Part shown: piece by piece, positions 55,548 to 64,000 of the stretch
Numbering within the stretch: the stretch's first letter is position 1
Layout: the number at the start of each line of letters is the position of its first letter
Assembly (NCBI RefSeq): GCF_024543085.1
Contig: NZ_JANHNZ010000004.1
Coordinates: 1-64,000 of the forward strand
Origin: Granulicatella seriolae
Lineage (GTDB): Bacteria > Bacillota > Bacilli > Lactobacillales > Aerococcaceae
Direction of reading: 5' to 3'
DNA length: 64,000 nt
Program-made: the position numbers and the translations under genes
Notes under the pieces: model-generated
What the model saw: the letters and a program-made list of their open reading frames with translations, nothing else
Databases searched by the model: none
What the model was told of the DNA's origin: nothing

Positions 55548-55994
55548 ATGAAACGAATTCTTGCAACTATTGGTAGTGGTATTGCCTTAGGCAGTCTATT
55601 ATTTACAATAACATGCATGATACTTTTTCTTATTGGCGGGCCACAAATCTTGGAGCCCATTGTAAACAACTATGTTTGGCAAAGCTTAGGCAGTATGTTA
55701 GTCGGTATTGCTTTTTCTATACCATCTTTAATTTACGAATCTGACACCATACCACTGTGGAAAAAAGTTACAATTCATATGTCTATTGGATTCGCTGTAT
55801 ATTTTCCTTTGGCATTTTACTTCAAATGGATACCTACAAATCAAGGCGTAAATAATATTATACTTTACGTAATAGTAGCAATAACGATTAGTTTTGGAAT
55901 TTGGGCATGTTTTTATTTTAGTGGTAAAGTTCAAGCAAAGCGAATTAATCAAAAACTACGTGATGTACAAAAAAATACCAAGTCTTATTTTTAG
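55548..55994 (+). CDS. DUF3021 membrane protein, LytTR partner
   Basis: 148 residues with four membrane helices: IGSGIALGSLLFTITCMILF, a segment around LGSMLVGIAFSIPSLIYES, HMSIGFAVYFPLAFYF, and IILYVIVAITISFGIWACFYF. The typical Y/W-rich pattern of DUF3021 proteins is present. AAAAGGAGGGAACC precedes ATG 55548, 16 bases after the regulator stop. It probably senses a signal or holds the LytTR protein at the membrane; this role is known for related pairs such as HdrRM/BrsRM and inferred here. Confidence 0.8.
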   Translation: MKRILATIGSGIALGSLLFTITCMILFLIGGPQILEPIVNNYVWQSLGSMLVGIAFSIPSLIYESDTIPLWKKVTIHMSIGFAVYFPLAFYFKWIPTNQGVNNIILYVIVAITISFGIWACFYFSGKVQAKRINQKLRDVQKNTKSYF

Positions 55995-56131
55995 TTTGGG
56001 TTTTTAATTTTTTATATGGAGAAAAATTTTAACAATTAGAATACTGATAATGGATAATTTCTGGATATGCAACTATAAATCATTAAGGGAGATGGGGAAA
56101 ATATTTGACTTATAAATTAGTTACTAAAATG

Positions 56132-56305
56132 CAAAAGAGTTTCCGAGAACAGAATCAGCAATAACGGTGTAAAGCATAGCTGACGCACAGTGACTGTTTC
56201 GGCTTTAGCCGATTTACAGTCACGTAGACAGCTAAGACCGTGAGACCTTGGCTCACGGCGGTGCCACCGTTCTTATTTTTGATTCTGTTCTCGGAAACTC
56301 TTTTG
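56132..56305. repeat. structured repeat, copy I (25-bp perfect outer stem, forward core)
   Basis: Arms 56132-56156 (CAAAAGAGTTTCCGAGAACA...) and 56281-56305 are perfect complements. The core is complete: ACGGTGTAAAGCATAGCTGA, CAGTGACTG with partner CAGTCACG, apex CGGCTTTAGCCG, CAGCT closing the first arm, GTGAGACCTTGGCTCAC as the second arm, GGTGCCACCGT. The rest of the 350-base gap between convergent genes shows nothing else. Confidence 0.88.
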
Positions 56306-56342
56306 TTTTCTACTAAGACAGTCTTTTTCTCAATTCAAATAC

Positions 56343-57107
56343 CTATATCTGTTTCTTTCTAAAAACTAGGATAGAAAAGGTAAGTAAGGCAATAATAGAT
56401 CCAATTGTAACAGCAATAGTAGGGTAGAAAAAATTTGGTTCAAGATGATTGACTAGCAAATCCATATTTCGTAAGGAAAGAGTTACAGGATTGTATTGCT
56501 GAACATCAGGGATAATATTCAATAACATACAAGTCACAAAGACAAGCCCAACAATCATTAGGCAGCTATAGATTGTGTTGGTAAGGGTCGAGGCTAAAAG
56601 TAACAAGGCTAGCAGGAAAATGCCATAAAACCACAAGCAAAAGATTGAAAAAAGTAAATGATGAATATCATCAGCAGAAAAATAATATGCAGTATATAGC
56701 CAGCAAATGAAAAATGCAAGCAGAAGACTAAGTGTCCAAACCACCCCCATCAAAGTAAACTTAGCCAGAATAACAACCGTGCGGGATAGTCCTTTGGTTA
56801 AGATATTGATTAAAGTGCCTTTGGAAATCTCTGTAATCACTATGCCACTAAAAATAAGCACCATGACCATGACACCCATTTGCGTGATGTTTTTGAAAAA
56901 TTGAGTCCATGAATCTATTGCAGTAGGGTCTTGTATTGGAATTAATTGCCCACCTGGTAAGAGATTCTTAATCAGGTATGGCGTCATGAGTGCTGCCAAG
57001 GGGCTAAGTAGACCGAATATAGCAAATACTGCAAGCATAATAAAGAGTTTATAAGTTCGAATGCTTTCTAAGATTTCTTTTTTTAGAAAAGCTACATAGT
57101 GTGTCAT
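56343..57107 (-). CDS. ABC-2 type transporter permease
   Basis: 254 residues with six membrane helices. The N-terminus FLKKEILESIRTYKLFIMLAVFAIFG and ITEISKGTLINILTKGLSRTVVILAKF are typical of ABC-2 permeases in small export or immunity systems. The ATG overlaps the ATPase stop. Third and last gene product chain of the XRE/PLDc_N/ABC module; substrate unknown. Confidence 0.85.
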   Translation of the reverse strand: MTHYVAFLKKEILESIRTYKLFIMLAVFAIFGLLSPLAALMTPYLIKNLLPGGQLIPIQDPTAIDSWTQFFKNITQMGVMVMVLIFSGIVITEISKGTLINILTKGLSRTVVILAKFTLMGVVWTLSLLLAFFICWLYTAYYFSADDIHHLLFSIFCLWFYGIFLLALLLLASTLTNTIYSCLMIVGLVFVTCMLLNIIPDVQQYNPVTLSLRNMDLLVNHLEPNFFYPTIAVTIGSIIALLTFSILVFRKKQI

Positions 57108-58021
57108 TGGACCACCTCCGCATATAAGTTTTCTAGTGATGGTTCAAGCTTTTCGAATTTGACGGGAACTAGATTATTTTGTGCAAGAATATCAATCAAG
57201 AAAGCTCCATTTTTATTCTGATCTTGAAGAGTAACAGTTATGGTATTTCTATCTTTCATAAGCGTGACGCCATTTTCTTTTAAGTGAGTAGATGTTAAAA
57301 AGTTATTCAATTCTTTTTCATTTGAAAATTCAATCATAAAGGCATTTGAGCTATAGTTTTTCTTGAGTTCAGCAAGTGTTCCGTGAAGGGCTAACTTGCC
57401 TTGATGTAGAATGGCTAGATTGTCGCAGACCCTTTCAACATCTGACAGAATATGAGTAGAGAAGACAACCGTGGTCTTGCCTTTGATAGTCAGTAAAATA
57501 TCCAAAATTTCTTTCCGTCCGATGGGATCAAGGGCCGAAGTTGGTTCATCACAAATCAGTAGTTGAGGTTCGTTTAGTAAGGCTTGTGCAATGCCTAAGC
57601 GTTGTTTCATCCCTCGTGAAAATGCTCCGATTTTACGGTTTTCACCATCCAGTCCTACTAACTTGAGCAAATCATGGGCTTTTGAAACGGTAGCAGCCTT
57701 TGATAAACCGGTAATTTGACCACACAGTTGCAAATATTCCATAGGGTTCATGTAGGAATAAAATTCAGGAACATCTGGTAGGTAGCCGATGTGACGATTG
57801 GTTTTGGTGTCACCATACGTTACAGTTTCGCCACAGACGGTGATAGTACCACTATCTGCTTTGAGTAGGCCTAAAATGATTTTCATAGTAGTCGTCTTTC
57901 CAGCACCATTTTGCCCGACAAAACCGAATATGGAGTGTTCCGGGACAACCATGTCTAGCTTTGACAAGACTTCTTTGTTGCCGAATGCTTTTGATAGCTG
58001 CTTAATTTCTAGAATGTTCAT
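57104..58021 (-). CDS. ABC transporter ATP-binding protein
   Basis: 305 residues. Walker A GQNGAGKTTTMK, Q-loop DVPEFYSYMNPMEYL region, signature FSRGMKQRLGIAQAL, Walker B LLICDEPTSALDP and switch His in FSTHILSD are intact. The C-terminal extension of about 90 residues is common in bacitracin- or lantibiotic-type export ATPases. It overlaps genes on both sides by 4 bases. Confidence 0.93.
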   Translation of the reverse strand: MNILEIKQLSKAFGNKEVLSKLDMVVPEHSIFGFVGQNGAGKTTTMKIILGLLKADSGTITVCGETVTYGDTKTNRHIGYLPDVPEFYSYMNPMEYLQLCGQITGLSKAATVSKAHDLLKLVGLDGENRKIGAFSRGMKQRLGIAQALLNEPQLLICDEPTSALDPIGRKEILDILLTIKGKTTVVFSTHILSDVERVCDNLAILHQGKLALHGTLAELKKNYSSNAFMIEFSNEKELNNFLTSTHLKENGVTLMKDRNTITVTLQDQNKNGAFLIDILAQNNLVPVKFEKLEPSLENLYAEVVQ

Positions 58022-58239
58022 TCGCTATCACCTCTGCCAAAAACAAAATAGATGACTGGTCCGATAATCTGAACGAATAAGACAATAATTATCCACATGG
58101 GTTTATTTCCAAAGCGGTATTGGGGGTGCTTTAGAACGTGAATGACTGCTGTGATGGCTAGTACTAATTGCAGGATAATTAAGGGAAGAAAAAACGGTAG
58201 GTACTCCATAAACAAGTCTAAATGATTCAAATGACTCAC
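58018..58239 (-). CDS. small PLDc_N-domain membrane protein
   Basis: 73 residues with two membrane helices. LPLIILQLVLAITAVIHVL, YRFGNKPMWIIIVLFVQIIGP and VIYFVFGRGDSE match the phospholipase-D nuclease N-terminal (PLDc_N) domain found alone in many Firmicutes next to ABC exporters. There is no catalytic domain. Overlaps of 4 bases with its neighbours show a tight operon. Function unknown; it may regulate or stabilise the transporter. Confidence 0.85.
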   Translation of the reverse strand: MSHLNHLDLFMEYLPFFLPLIILQLVLAITAVIHVLKHPQYRFGNKPMWIIIVLFVQIIGPVIYFVFGRGDSE

Positions 58240-59348
58240 CCTTTAATATTATTTTTTAGTTTTTCAAGAATATTTATGAAACGAATATCATCTTTTAGAA
58301 CAGTGAAAGCTGGGTTGTTGGCGATGGCATCATACATACTTTGCTTAATCACGGTCTTGTCCCTTGGAGGATTTATTCCTAATGGTAACTGCTCAAACCA
58401 ATTATCTATGCTCGTGAAAAAGTTATCCCCATGTAGATGGAAGAGCATTTTATTTTCTGTAGAAATTCTAGCGTACTCTTTTAAATCGTTCAAAGCCTCC
58501 TCAATCTGTCCATTAATGATATTTCCTTGGGCACTTGTTAAATAGAACATGACTAAGGCATCTGGTTTTAACTCTTCTAAGTTAAACGTCTCTGAAAGTT
58601 GGAGAAACCGTTGTGATATCAGCTTAAATTGTTCTGGGTCGTTGAAAAATAAGGATTGATAGGAAGTTAAGAGTCTAAGAAAAGCCGTTAGGTATTGGTA
58701 TAACTCAATTTGTATGGTTTCTTTGGCTTTTTCTACTTGACCCACCATTTGATAAGCTGTTGCTAGTAATCCTTCTGAGGATAGAACTAGAGAATGTGAG
58801 TCTTCCAGCAACTCAATCACTTCCTTGGGCAAGCCAAGTGTGATCAAAGAGGCAGCTTCTAAGTGAGTGGCTTGCCTTACTAGTTCAACGTCATCACTTT
58901 CAGTTTTAACTTTTGAGAAAAGCGTTTTAGCCTCCGTGACCACTTCGCTAAACCTTTTTTGATTCGGTGCAAGTTGGCTATTATTTAGTAATAACCCCCC
59001 CATTTGTAAGAGGAGTGGGTAGCAAGAATAGTATTTCTTAATGATTTGATGACAGTCTGTAAGTACTACTTCAAAATCTTGTTCAGAAAAGTCCTTTGAT
59101 AACTTAACGTACAGCTTGCTAATATCTTCCTTACTCATCTGTGGCTCATAGCCCATCAAAACGTCAATGGATATATTAAAAAATGTTGCTAGCTGAGGTA
59201 AAAATGTGATGTCGGGATAGCTTAGACCAGTCTCCCATTTTGAAACGGAAGATTTTGAGACACCAATGTAGTTAGCTAGTTGGTCTTGTGTGATCCCTTT
59301 TAGTTTTCGATGTAGGGTTATAGCTTGTGCAATGTTTATATCTTTCAT
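58236..59348 (-). CDS. XRE-family regulator with helical repeat domain
   Basis: 370 residues. The N-terminal HTH (about 7-62) is clear: ITLHRKLKGITQDQLANYIG, SKSSVSKWETGLSYPDITFL, PQLATFFNISIDVLMGY. The remainder is all helical, resembling tetratricopeptide-type sensor domains of Rgg/PlcR-like regulators, but this is inference. It is the first gene of the module, so it probably regulates its own operon. The ATG is preceded by AAGAGGTGAC. Confidence 0.85.
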   Translation of the reverse strand: MKDINIAQAITLHRKLKGITQDQLANYIGVSKSSVSKWETGLSYPDITFLPQLATFFNISIDVLMGYEPQMSKEDISKLYVKLSKDFSEQDFEVVLTDCHQIIKKYYSCYPLLLQMGGLLLNNSQLAPNQKRFSEVVTEAKTLFSKVKTESDDVELVRQATHLEAASLITLGLPKEVIELLEDSHSLVLSSEGLLATAYQMVGQVEKAKETIQIELYQYLTAFLRLLTSYQSLFFNDPEQFKLISQRFLQLSETFNLEELKPDALVMFYLTSAQGNIINGQIEEALNDLKEYARISTENKMLFHLHGDNFFTSIDNWFEQLPLGINPPRDKTVIKQSMYDAIANNPAFTVLKDDIRFINILEKLKNNIKG

Positions 59349-59472
59349 AAGTCACCTCTTTCTTGTCTACATTATACAATTCAAAATTCATCGTAAGCAA
59401 TGGAACAGTAGTCAACATAGGGTGATTTAATCAACTTGTGGGAATTCTTTGCTGATAATATATTGAACAAAT

Positions 59473-59522
59473 AAAACAGCTCATTCTTCATCAAAAATGA
59501 TAAGGGGTGAGCTGTTTTTTCT
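59473..59522 (+). terminator. orphan intrinsic terminator
   Basis: AAAACAGCTCA pairs with TGAGCTGTTTT, then T-run. It lies between divergent genes, over 200 bases before the ATPase, so it may end a leader RNA or be left from a lost gene. Apart from this element and the promoter below, the 389-base gap holds nothing recognised. Confidence 0.75.
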
Positions 59523-59640
59523 AGTGGGTTAATAATATCTCATTTTGTGGTCCGAATAAACTCTTTAATGACGACATAAGGATTATGACCTCTTTATTTA
59601 AACCATCCAAACCAAAATCTATAAAGTGAAAGATTTGTTT

Positions 59641-59669
59641 TTGCAAAGAATGAGGAGTAATCTTATAGT
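59641..59669 (+). promoter_or_regulatory. promoter of Mg2+ ATPase gene
   Basis: TTGCAA (59641-59646), 17 bases and TATAGT (59664-59669). The leader contains a hairpin TTCAGCA (59684-59690) / TGCTGAA (59711-59717) just before the ribosome site. Confidence 0.65.
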
Positions 59670-59737
59670 ATCAGGTATATTGCTTCAGCAAGTATTTCAC
59701 TTATAGATAGTGCTGAAAAGTATAGATGGAGGCCATT

Positions 59738-62422
59738 ATGAATAAATATGATTACAACACCAAAGAGATGATGTTTTGGGCAGCAGAGACGGATAAAGAT
59801 GAAGTTATGCAAGACTTAGGCGTGACAATCGATGGGTTATCCGATACCGATGTTAAGGCACGACGCAGTAAGTATGGAAATAATGGTGTGACCCGTGGAA
59901 AGAAAGAATCTCTAGCCAAGCACATCCTCAGATCGTTTACGGATCCATTTACCTTGGTTTTGTTAACATTAGCTGCTGTTAGTTTGGTGACAGATGTTGC
60001 CTTGCAACCAGTTGGTCAAAAAAATCCTAGTACGGCTATTATTATTGCTGTTATGGTTTTCTTGTCAGGTAGCCTACGATTTGTTTAAGAAACGCGAAGT
60101 GAAAAGGCGACATCTAAGTTACTGGGCATGATTCATACAACAACTGCAGCTATTCGAAAGGGGAGTGGTCAAGTAGAGATTCCCTTTGATGAGGTGGTGG
60201 TTGGTGATATTATTCATTTGACAAGTGGTGACTTAATTCCTGCTGATGTGAGAGTATTAGAGTCCAGAGACTTGTTTGTAGCGCAATCTGCTATGACAGG
60301 TGAGAGTGAGCCGGTTGAGAAAACAGCTAAGCAACTAGAAGCCGATGCTAAAAAACAAGTCCTTGAATACAATAACCTTGCTTTTATGGGGACTACAGTC
60401 ATTTCAGGTTCGGCAAAAGTATTGGTTCTTGCAACAGGAGACCATACTATTTTAGGTCAAACCTACCAACAAGTTACAAAGAAACCAGAACAAACTAGCT
60501 TTGACAAGGGCGTCAATAACGTTTCGCATCTGCTAATCCGTTTTATGCTAGTCATGGTGCCCATAGTCTTCTTTATAAATGGATTTACTAAAGGAGATTG
60601 GCTTAGTGCCTTAATGTTTGCTGTTTCTGTTGCAGTTGGTTTGACACCTGAAATGTTGCCTATGATTGTGACAACCTGTCTGGCTAGTGGTGCCGTTGCC
60701 ATGTCTAAAAAACAGGTCATTATGAAAGACCTTAACTCTATTCAAAATTTAGGTGCCATTGATATACTTTGTACAGATAAAACGGGGACTCTGACAGAGG
60801 ATAAGGTAGTTCTAGAAAAATATTTGGATGTTCACGGAGATAGGGACGACAAGGTCTTACGTTATGCCTACCTTAACAGCTATTACCAAACTGGCCTCAA
60901 GAACTTAATGGACCGTACAATAATAGATCGAACTGGAAAAGAAGCAGAAACAAATGTAAATTTAAAAAAACTAGATACCGCTTATACTAAAGTTGACGAA
61001 ATTCCATTTGACTTTGAACGCAGAAGAATGAGTGTTGTTGTGAAAGATAAGGATGGCAATACTGAACTAATTACCAAAGGTGCTCTCGAAGAAATGTTAG
61101 CCATTTCGACAGATGTTGAACACCTTGGAAAAACGCAGCCTCTAACCGATGAACTTAAGAAAACTATTATTGACCTAACTTCCTCTTTAAATGAAGATGG
61201 CTATCGTGTATTAGCTGTCTCTCATAAAACAGAACCAAAAGGAGTGGGATTGCTATCAGTAGAAGATGAGTCTGACATGGTTCTTATGGGGTTTCTAGCC
61301 TTCCTTGACCCGCCAAAACAATCCGCTATTTCCTCCATTCAAGCACTGAAAGAGTATGGCGTTGCTGTTAAAATGTTGACGGGAGACAATGATAAAGTAG
61401 CTGTATCCGTTGCAAAACAGTTAGGCCTTTCAACTAACAACGCCATGCTTGGTATAGATGTGGAAAATATGAACGACAAAGACTTAGCACAACGAGTAGA
61501 GCAAACAGTTATTTTTGCAAAACTATCACCCCTCCAAAAATCTCGTGTGGTCACTGCCTTGAAGAAAAATGGTCACCGAGTTGGTTATATGGGAGATGGG
61601 ATTAATGATGCCGCTGCTTTAAGAGTGGCAGATATTGGAATTTCTGTTGATTCAGGAGTAGACGTTGCTAAAGAAGCCGCAAAAGCCATTCTTTTAGAAA
61701 AAGATTTGATGGTTTTAAAAGATGGGATTGTGGAGGGACGTAAAGTCTATCAAAATATGATTAAGTACATCCGTATGACAGCTTCATCAAATTTTGGGAA
61801 CATGTTCTCTGTATTGGCGGCTAGTGCTTTCCTACCTTTCTTACCAATGGAAGCTCTCCAATTGATTGCACTGAATTTGATTTATGACTTTGTCTGTGTC
61901 GCCTTGCCATTTGACAATGCAGACCCTGAACTGTTGAAGCAACCTAGAACTTGGGACACTTCAACGCTTAGAAGGTTTATGACTACCTATGGCCCTCTCA
62001 GTTCGATCTTTGATATCTTTACTTATGTAGCTATGTTCTTTCTTATTTGTCCTGCTGTAGTGGGGATGAGCTATCACCAAATAACTGATCCACAGATGAA
62101 GATGGTCTTCATTATGACCTTCCAAACGGGTTGGTTTGTTGAATCTATGTGGACGCAGACCTTGGTTATGCATACTCTTAGAACACCAAAAATTCCTTTT
62201 ATCGAAAGTCATGCATCAAGAGCGGTTAATTTAGCGACTTTTTTAGGCATTGCTTTTGTCACATTACTTCCGATAATGCCATTTGCTAAAGACCTTGGCT
62301 TTATATCTTTACCACTTATCTACTACCCAATTCTTCTGGTCATGGTTATTGGTTATGTATCTCTAGTTACTTTTGTAAAGCTCCACGAAAAGAAGATGGG
62401 ACGCAACATGTTTGAACAATAG
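59738..62422 (+). pseudogene. mgtA: Mg2+-type P-type ATPase (MgtA/MgtB-like) interrupted by in-frame TAA
   Basis: A P-type ATPase of about 894 codons. The first 116 residues (WAAETDKDEVMQDLGV..., first two membrane helices) end at TAA 60086-60088. The same frame then continues without a shift: ETRSEKATSKLLGMIH, TGESEP, DKTGTLTEDK (phosphorylation Asp), GDGINDAAAL and the C-terminal helices. In relatives this position sits in RFVQE, so CAA to TAA is the simplest change. The downstream part could start at ATG 60128, but no ribosome site is seen and it would lack the first helices. ATG 59726 lies in the ATGGAGG ribosome site. Import of Mg2+ is the family role. Confidence 0.88.
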
Positions 62423-62457
62423 AAAATGATTATGGACTTCAAAAATAGGGTTTGGAT

Positions 62458-62816
62458 AACAAGTCCGTAGAGAATGACTTCGGGAATTCAGGTTCTAAAG
62501 CACAAACGAGTTTTGCGGAAATCTTATCAGAAATGAGAACGGTGGCACCGCCGTGAGCCAAGGTCTCACTGGCTTAGCTGTCTACGTGGCTGTAATCGGC
62601 TAAAGCCGAAACATCCACTGTACGCCAGCTATGCTTTACACCGTTATTTCTGATAAGATTTCCGCAAAACTCGTTTGTTTGTATAGCAGCCTGGATTTTT
62701 ACCCAGTTCCAACAGCTACTGTGTGTCAGCTATGCTTTTACACCGCCATTTCTGATTCATTTTTCGGCAACTCTTTTGTGCTTTAGAATATAGAGGTCAT
62801 TCTCTACGGACTTGTT
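62458..62816. repeat. structured repeat, composite copy H with 21-bp outer ends
   Basis: The outer ends 62458-62478 (AACAAGTCCGTAGAGAATGAC) and 62796-62816 are perfect complements over 21 bases. Inside lies a complete unit at 62503-62677 whose arms are perfect over 32 bases (CAAACGAGTTTTGCGG... and complement), with reverse core. At 62700-62780 follows the right half of another copy (GTCAGCTATGC, ACACCGCCATTTCTGATTC, CGGCAACTCTTTTG). The composite fills the space between convergent genes. Confidence 0.82.
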
Positions 62817-62831
62817 GTCTAATTTCTATGT

Positions 62832-63407
62832 TTAAAGCGAACTAAAGTCATGTTCAATAATTTCTTCTAATCGAAATTCTTCATTGCTGTAATCGTATTT
62901 GAAGAGGGAACAGTTTTGAATTCTGGATTTCCGATGAACGATATTGGCATGTTTCCAACGGCGGTAAAAGTTAGCGATGGCAGCTCCATGAGACACAATC
63001 AATATATTATCAGCCTTGCTTTGAGCAACTAAGTCTCCAATTGTCACACTAATGCGCTCTTCTATATCTGCTTGAGATTCGCCACCAAACTGAACGAAGA
63101 AGTCTAGGTAAGGCAGAGGAGGATTCATATGCTCACCTTCACCTTCATAGCTTCCAAAGTTCCATTCACGTAGGTTCTTCACTCGTTTATAAGGAATATC
63201 CGTCAGAATTTCTAAGGTGTCACTAGCTCTTTCAGAAGTTGAAGAGTAGGCTTCATCAAAGACAATCCCCTCTGCATCTAAGTGTTTCCGAGCAATTTGT
63301 GCTTGTTTGATGCCAGTTTCTGTTAGCGGAGAGTCGCAAAAGCCTTGGATTTTATGTTGCGCATTGAATAGGGTTTGTCCATGTCTTACTAGATATACTT
63401 TCGTCAT
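62832..63407 (-). CDS. histidine phosphatase family protein (phosphoglycerate-mutase-like)
   Basis: 191 residues, shorter than dPGM. KVYLVRHGQTLFNAQHKIQG (catalytic His), SPLTETGIKQAQIA, YSSTSERASDTLEIL (second Arg), LREWNFGSYEGE and IVSHGAAIANFYRRW (second His) mark a broad-specificity phosphatase rather than a mutase. An in-frame TTG at 63428 is possible, but AGAGGATGATTCT precedes ATG 63407 and the conserved N-terminus starts there. Substrate unknown. Confidence 0.88.
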   Translation of the reverse strand: MTKVYLVRHGQTLFNAQHKIQGFCDSPLTETGIKQAQIARKHLDAEGIVFDEAYSSTSERASDTLEILTDIPYKRVKNLREWNFGSYEGEGEHMNPPLPYLDFFVQFGGESQADIEERISVTIGDLVAQSKADNILIVSHGAAIANFYRRWKHANIVHRKSRIQNCSLFKYDYSNEEFRLEEIIEHDFSSL

Positions 63408-63509
63408 AGAATCATCCTCTTTTCTCAAAAAAATTTGTCGTCAAGATTCTTAACAGTAAACTGACTTTCTAATACTAGTATACCATTTGTCCATCCATTA
63501 CCCAAAAGA

Positions 63510-64000
63510 CTAGATACCTTCTACTTTACGATTGGCCATCCATTTGACCATAGAAGGATCAGCATGGGAAAAGAACTGGCTTGCGCCTAGTTCCAACTTA
63601 GCAATTTGAGCCTTGTCTTCATTGCTTAATTGGAAGTCAAAGACATCAATATTTTCTGCCATCCGTTCAGGTTTGACTGATTTTGCCAAGACAATGACAT
63701 CTTGTTCAACCAACCGGCGAATAATGACTTGAGCAATAGACTTTTGATATTTGTCGCCAATGCTTTTTAAAACCGGATTCTTAAATATACCATTCTTTCC
63801 TTCTGCAAATGGTGCCCACGCCTCAACAGCTATACCTTCGTCTTGTAGGGTTTTTATGGAGTCACTTTGCTGTTGAAAAGGATTGATTTCAATTTGGTTA
63901 ACTTGTGGAGCAATCTTATTGAATTCTGCTAAATCTACTGCACGATCGACTGTAAAGTTGGAGATACCAATTGCTCTAATCTTGCCAGATTCCTGTAACT
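63510..64000 (-). CDS. aldo/keto reductase, 3' part (runs off window)
   Basis: The visible 163 or so codons run in one frame from the window edge to the stop at 63510-63512. GKIRAIGISNFTVDRAVDL, APQVNQIEINPFQQQ, GIAVEAWAPFAEGK, SIAQVIIRRLVEQDVIVLAK and SVKPERMAENIDVFDFQLS are typical of the AKR C-terminal half: the N-Q-I-E strand and the S-V-x-P-E-R-M-x-E-N cofactor-binding segment. The catalytic Tyr and Lys would be upstream, outside the window. NADPH-dependent reduction of carbonyl compounds is the family role. Confidence 0.92.
   Translation of the reverse strand, partial: LQESGKIRAIGISNFTVDRAVDLAEFNKIAPQVNQIEINPFQQQSDSIKTLQDEGIAVEAWAPFAEGKNGIFKNPVLKSIGDKYQKSIAQVIIRRLVEQDVIVLAKSVKPERMAENIDVFDFQLSNEDKAQIAKLELGASQFFSHADPSMVKWMANRKVEGI

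Noticed and set aside
59400..59737. Mg2+ riboswitch (M-box) before the Mg2+ ATPase
   Set aside because: The consensus promoter at 59641 lies downstream of the only terminator in the gap, and I could not recognise M-box conserved segments.
22328..62816. Insertion sequence or transposase explaining the repeats
   Set aside because: No copy contains an open frame with transposase motifs; the units are too short and non-coding. Non-autonomous movement is possible, but the enzyme is not here.

Overview
The window is an AT-rich, densely coded stretch of a low-GC Gram-positive chromosome, most likely a member of the Lactobacillales. The rhamnose genes, CopY/CopZ/CopA copper genes, class III fructose-bisphosphatase, malolactic genes, lactose-family PTS and many lipoproteins with LxxC lipoboxes all fit that order. 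Genus and species cannot be fixed by reading alone: RmlA and RmlB look streptococcal, while the class III FBPase and M16C peptidase also occur in Aerococcaceae-like lineages.

Region 1 (1-22 kb) is a cell-wall polysaccharide locus. It holds three tandem LCP (LytR-CpsA-Psr) polymer-attachment proteins (the first with eroded active-site residues), rmlACBD for dTDP-L-rhamnose, five glycosyltransferases, two polymerase/ligase-type membrane proteins, a Wzx-like flippase, an LtaS/GacH-type glycerol-phosphate transferase and an N-acetylmuramoyl-L-alanine amidase carrying nine ChW repeats. Together they suggest a Wzx/Wzy-made, rhamnose-containing wall glycan, probably decorated with glycerol phosphate and attached by LCP enzymes. 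The initiating phosphoglycosyl transferase is not in the window.

Region 2 (22-35 kb) has a two-module lipoprotein, a third O-antigen-ligase-like protein and a GtrA protein on the minus strand, the copYAZ operon with two cop boxes, a membrane-anchored GDPD phosphodiesterase and an M16C metallopeptidase.

Region 3 (35-50 kb) is metabolic: gpmA, a split chromate transporter, a C39-like protein, a lactose/cellobiose-type PTS operon, malolactic enzyme and malate permease, fbp, an iron alcohol dehydrogenase with a perfect cre site, and a HisK-type phosphatase. Several genes are broken: the PTS regulator (frameshift), malolactic enzyme (5' truncated), an NmrA/SDR remnant and the alcohol dehydrogenase (frameshift).

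Region 4 (50-64 kb) has four tandem paralogous lipoproteins with repeated control regions, a LytTR/DUF3021 pair divergent from an ABC-2 exporter, an XRE/PLDc_N/ABC-2 module, a Mg2+ P-type ATPase interrupted by an in-frame TAA, a histidine phosphatase and the 3' part of an aldo/keto reductase.

Threaded through the intergenic spaces is a family of about 120-270 bp structured repeats (at least eight recognisable copies plus short derivatives and remnants). Their outer stems differ in sequence between copies yet stay self-complementary within each copy. They have a conserved branched core, sit mainly at 3' ends or between convergent genes, and show one clear nested insertion. This family is the most interesting unexplained structure in the window. 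No rRNA, tRNA, CRISPR array, transposase or phage gene was seen.
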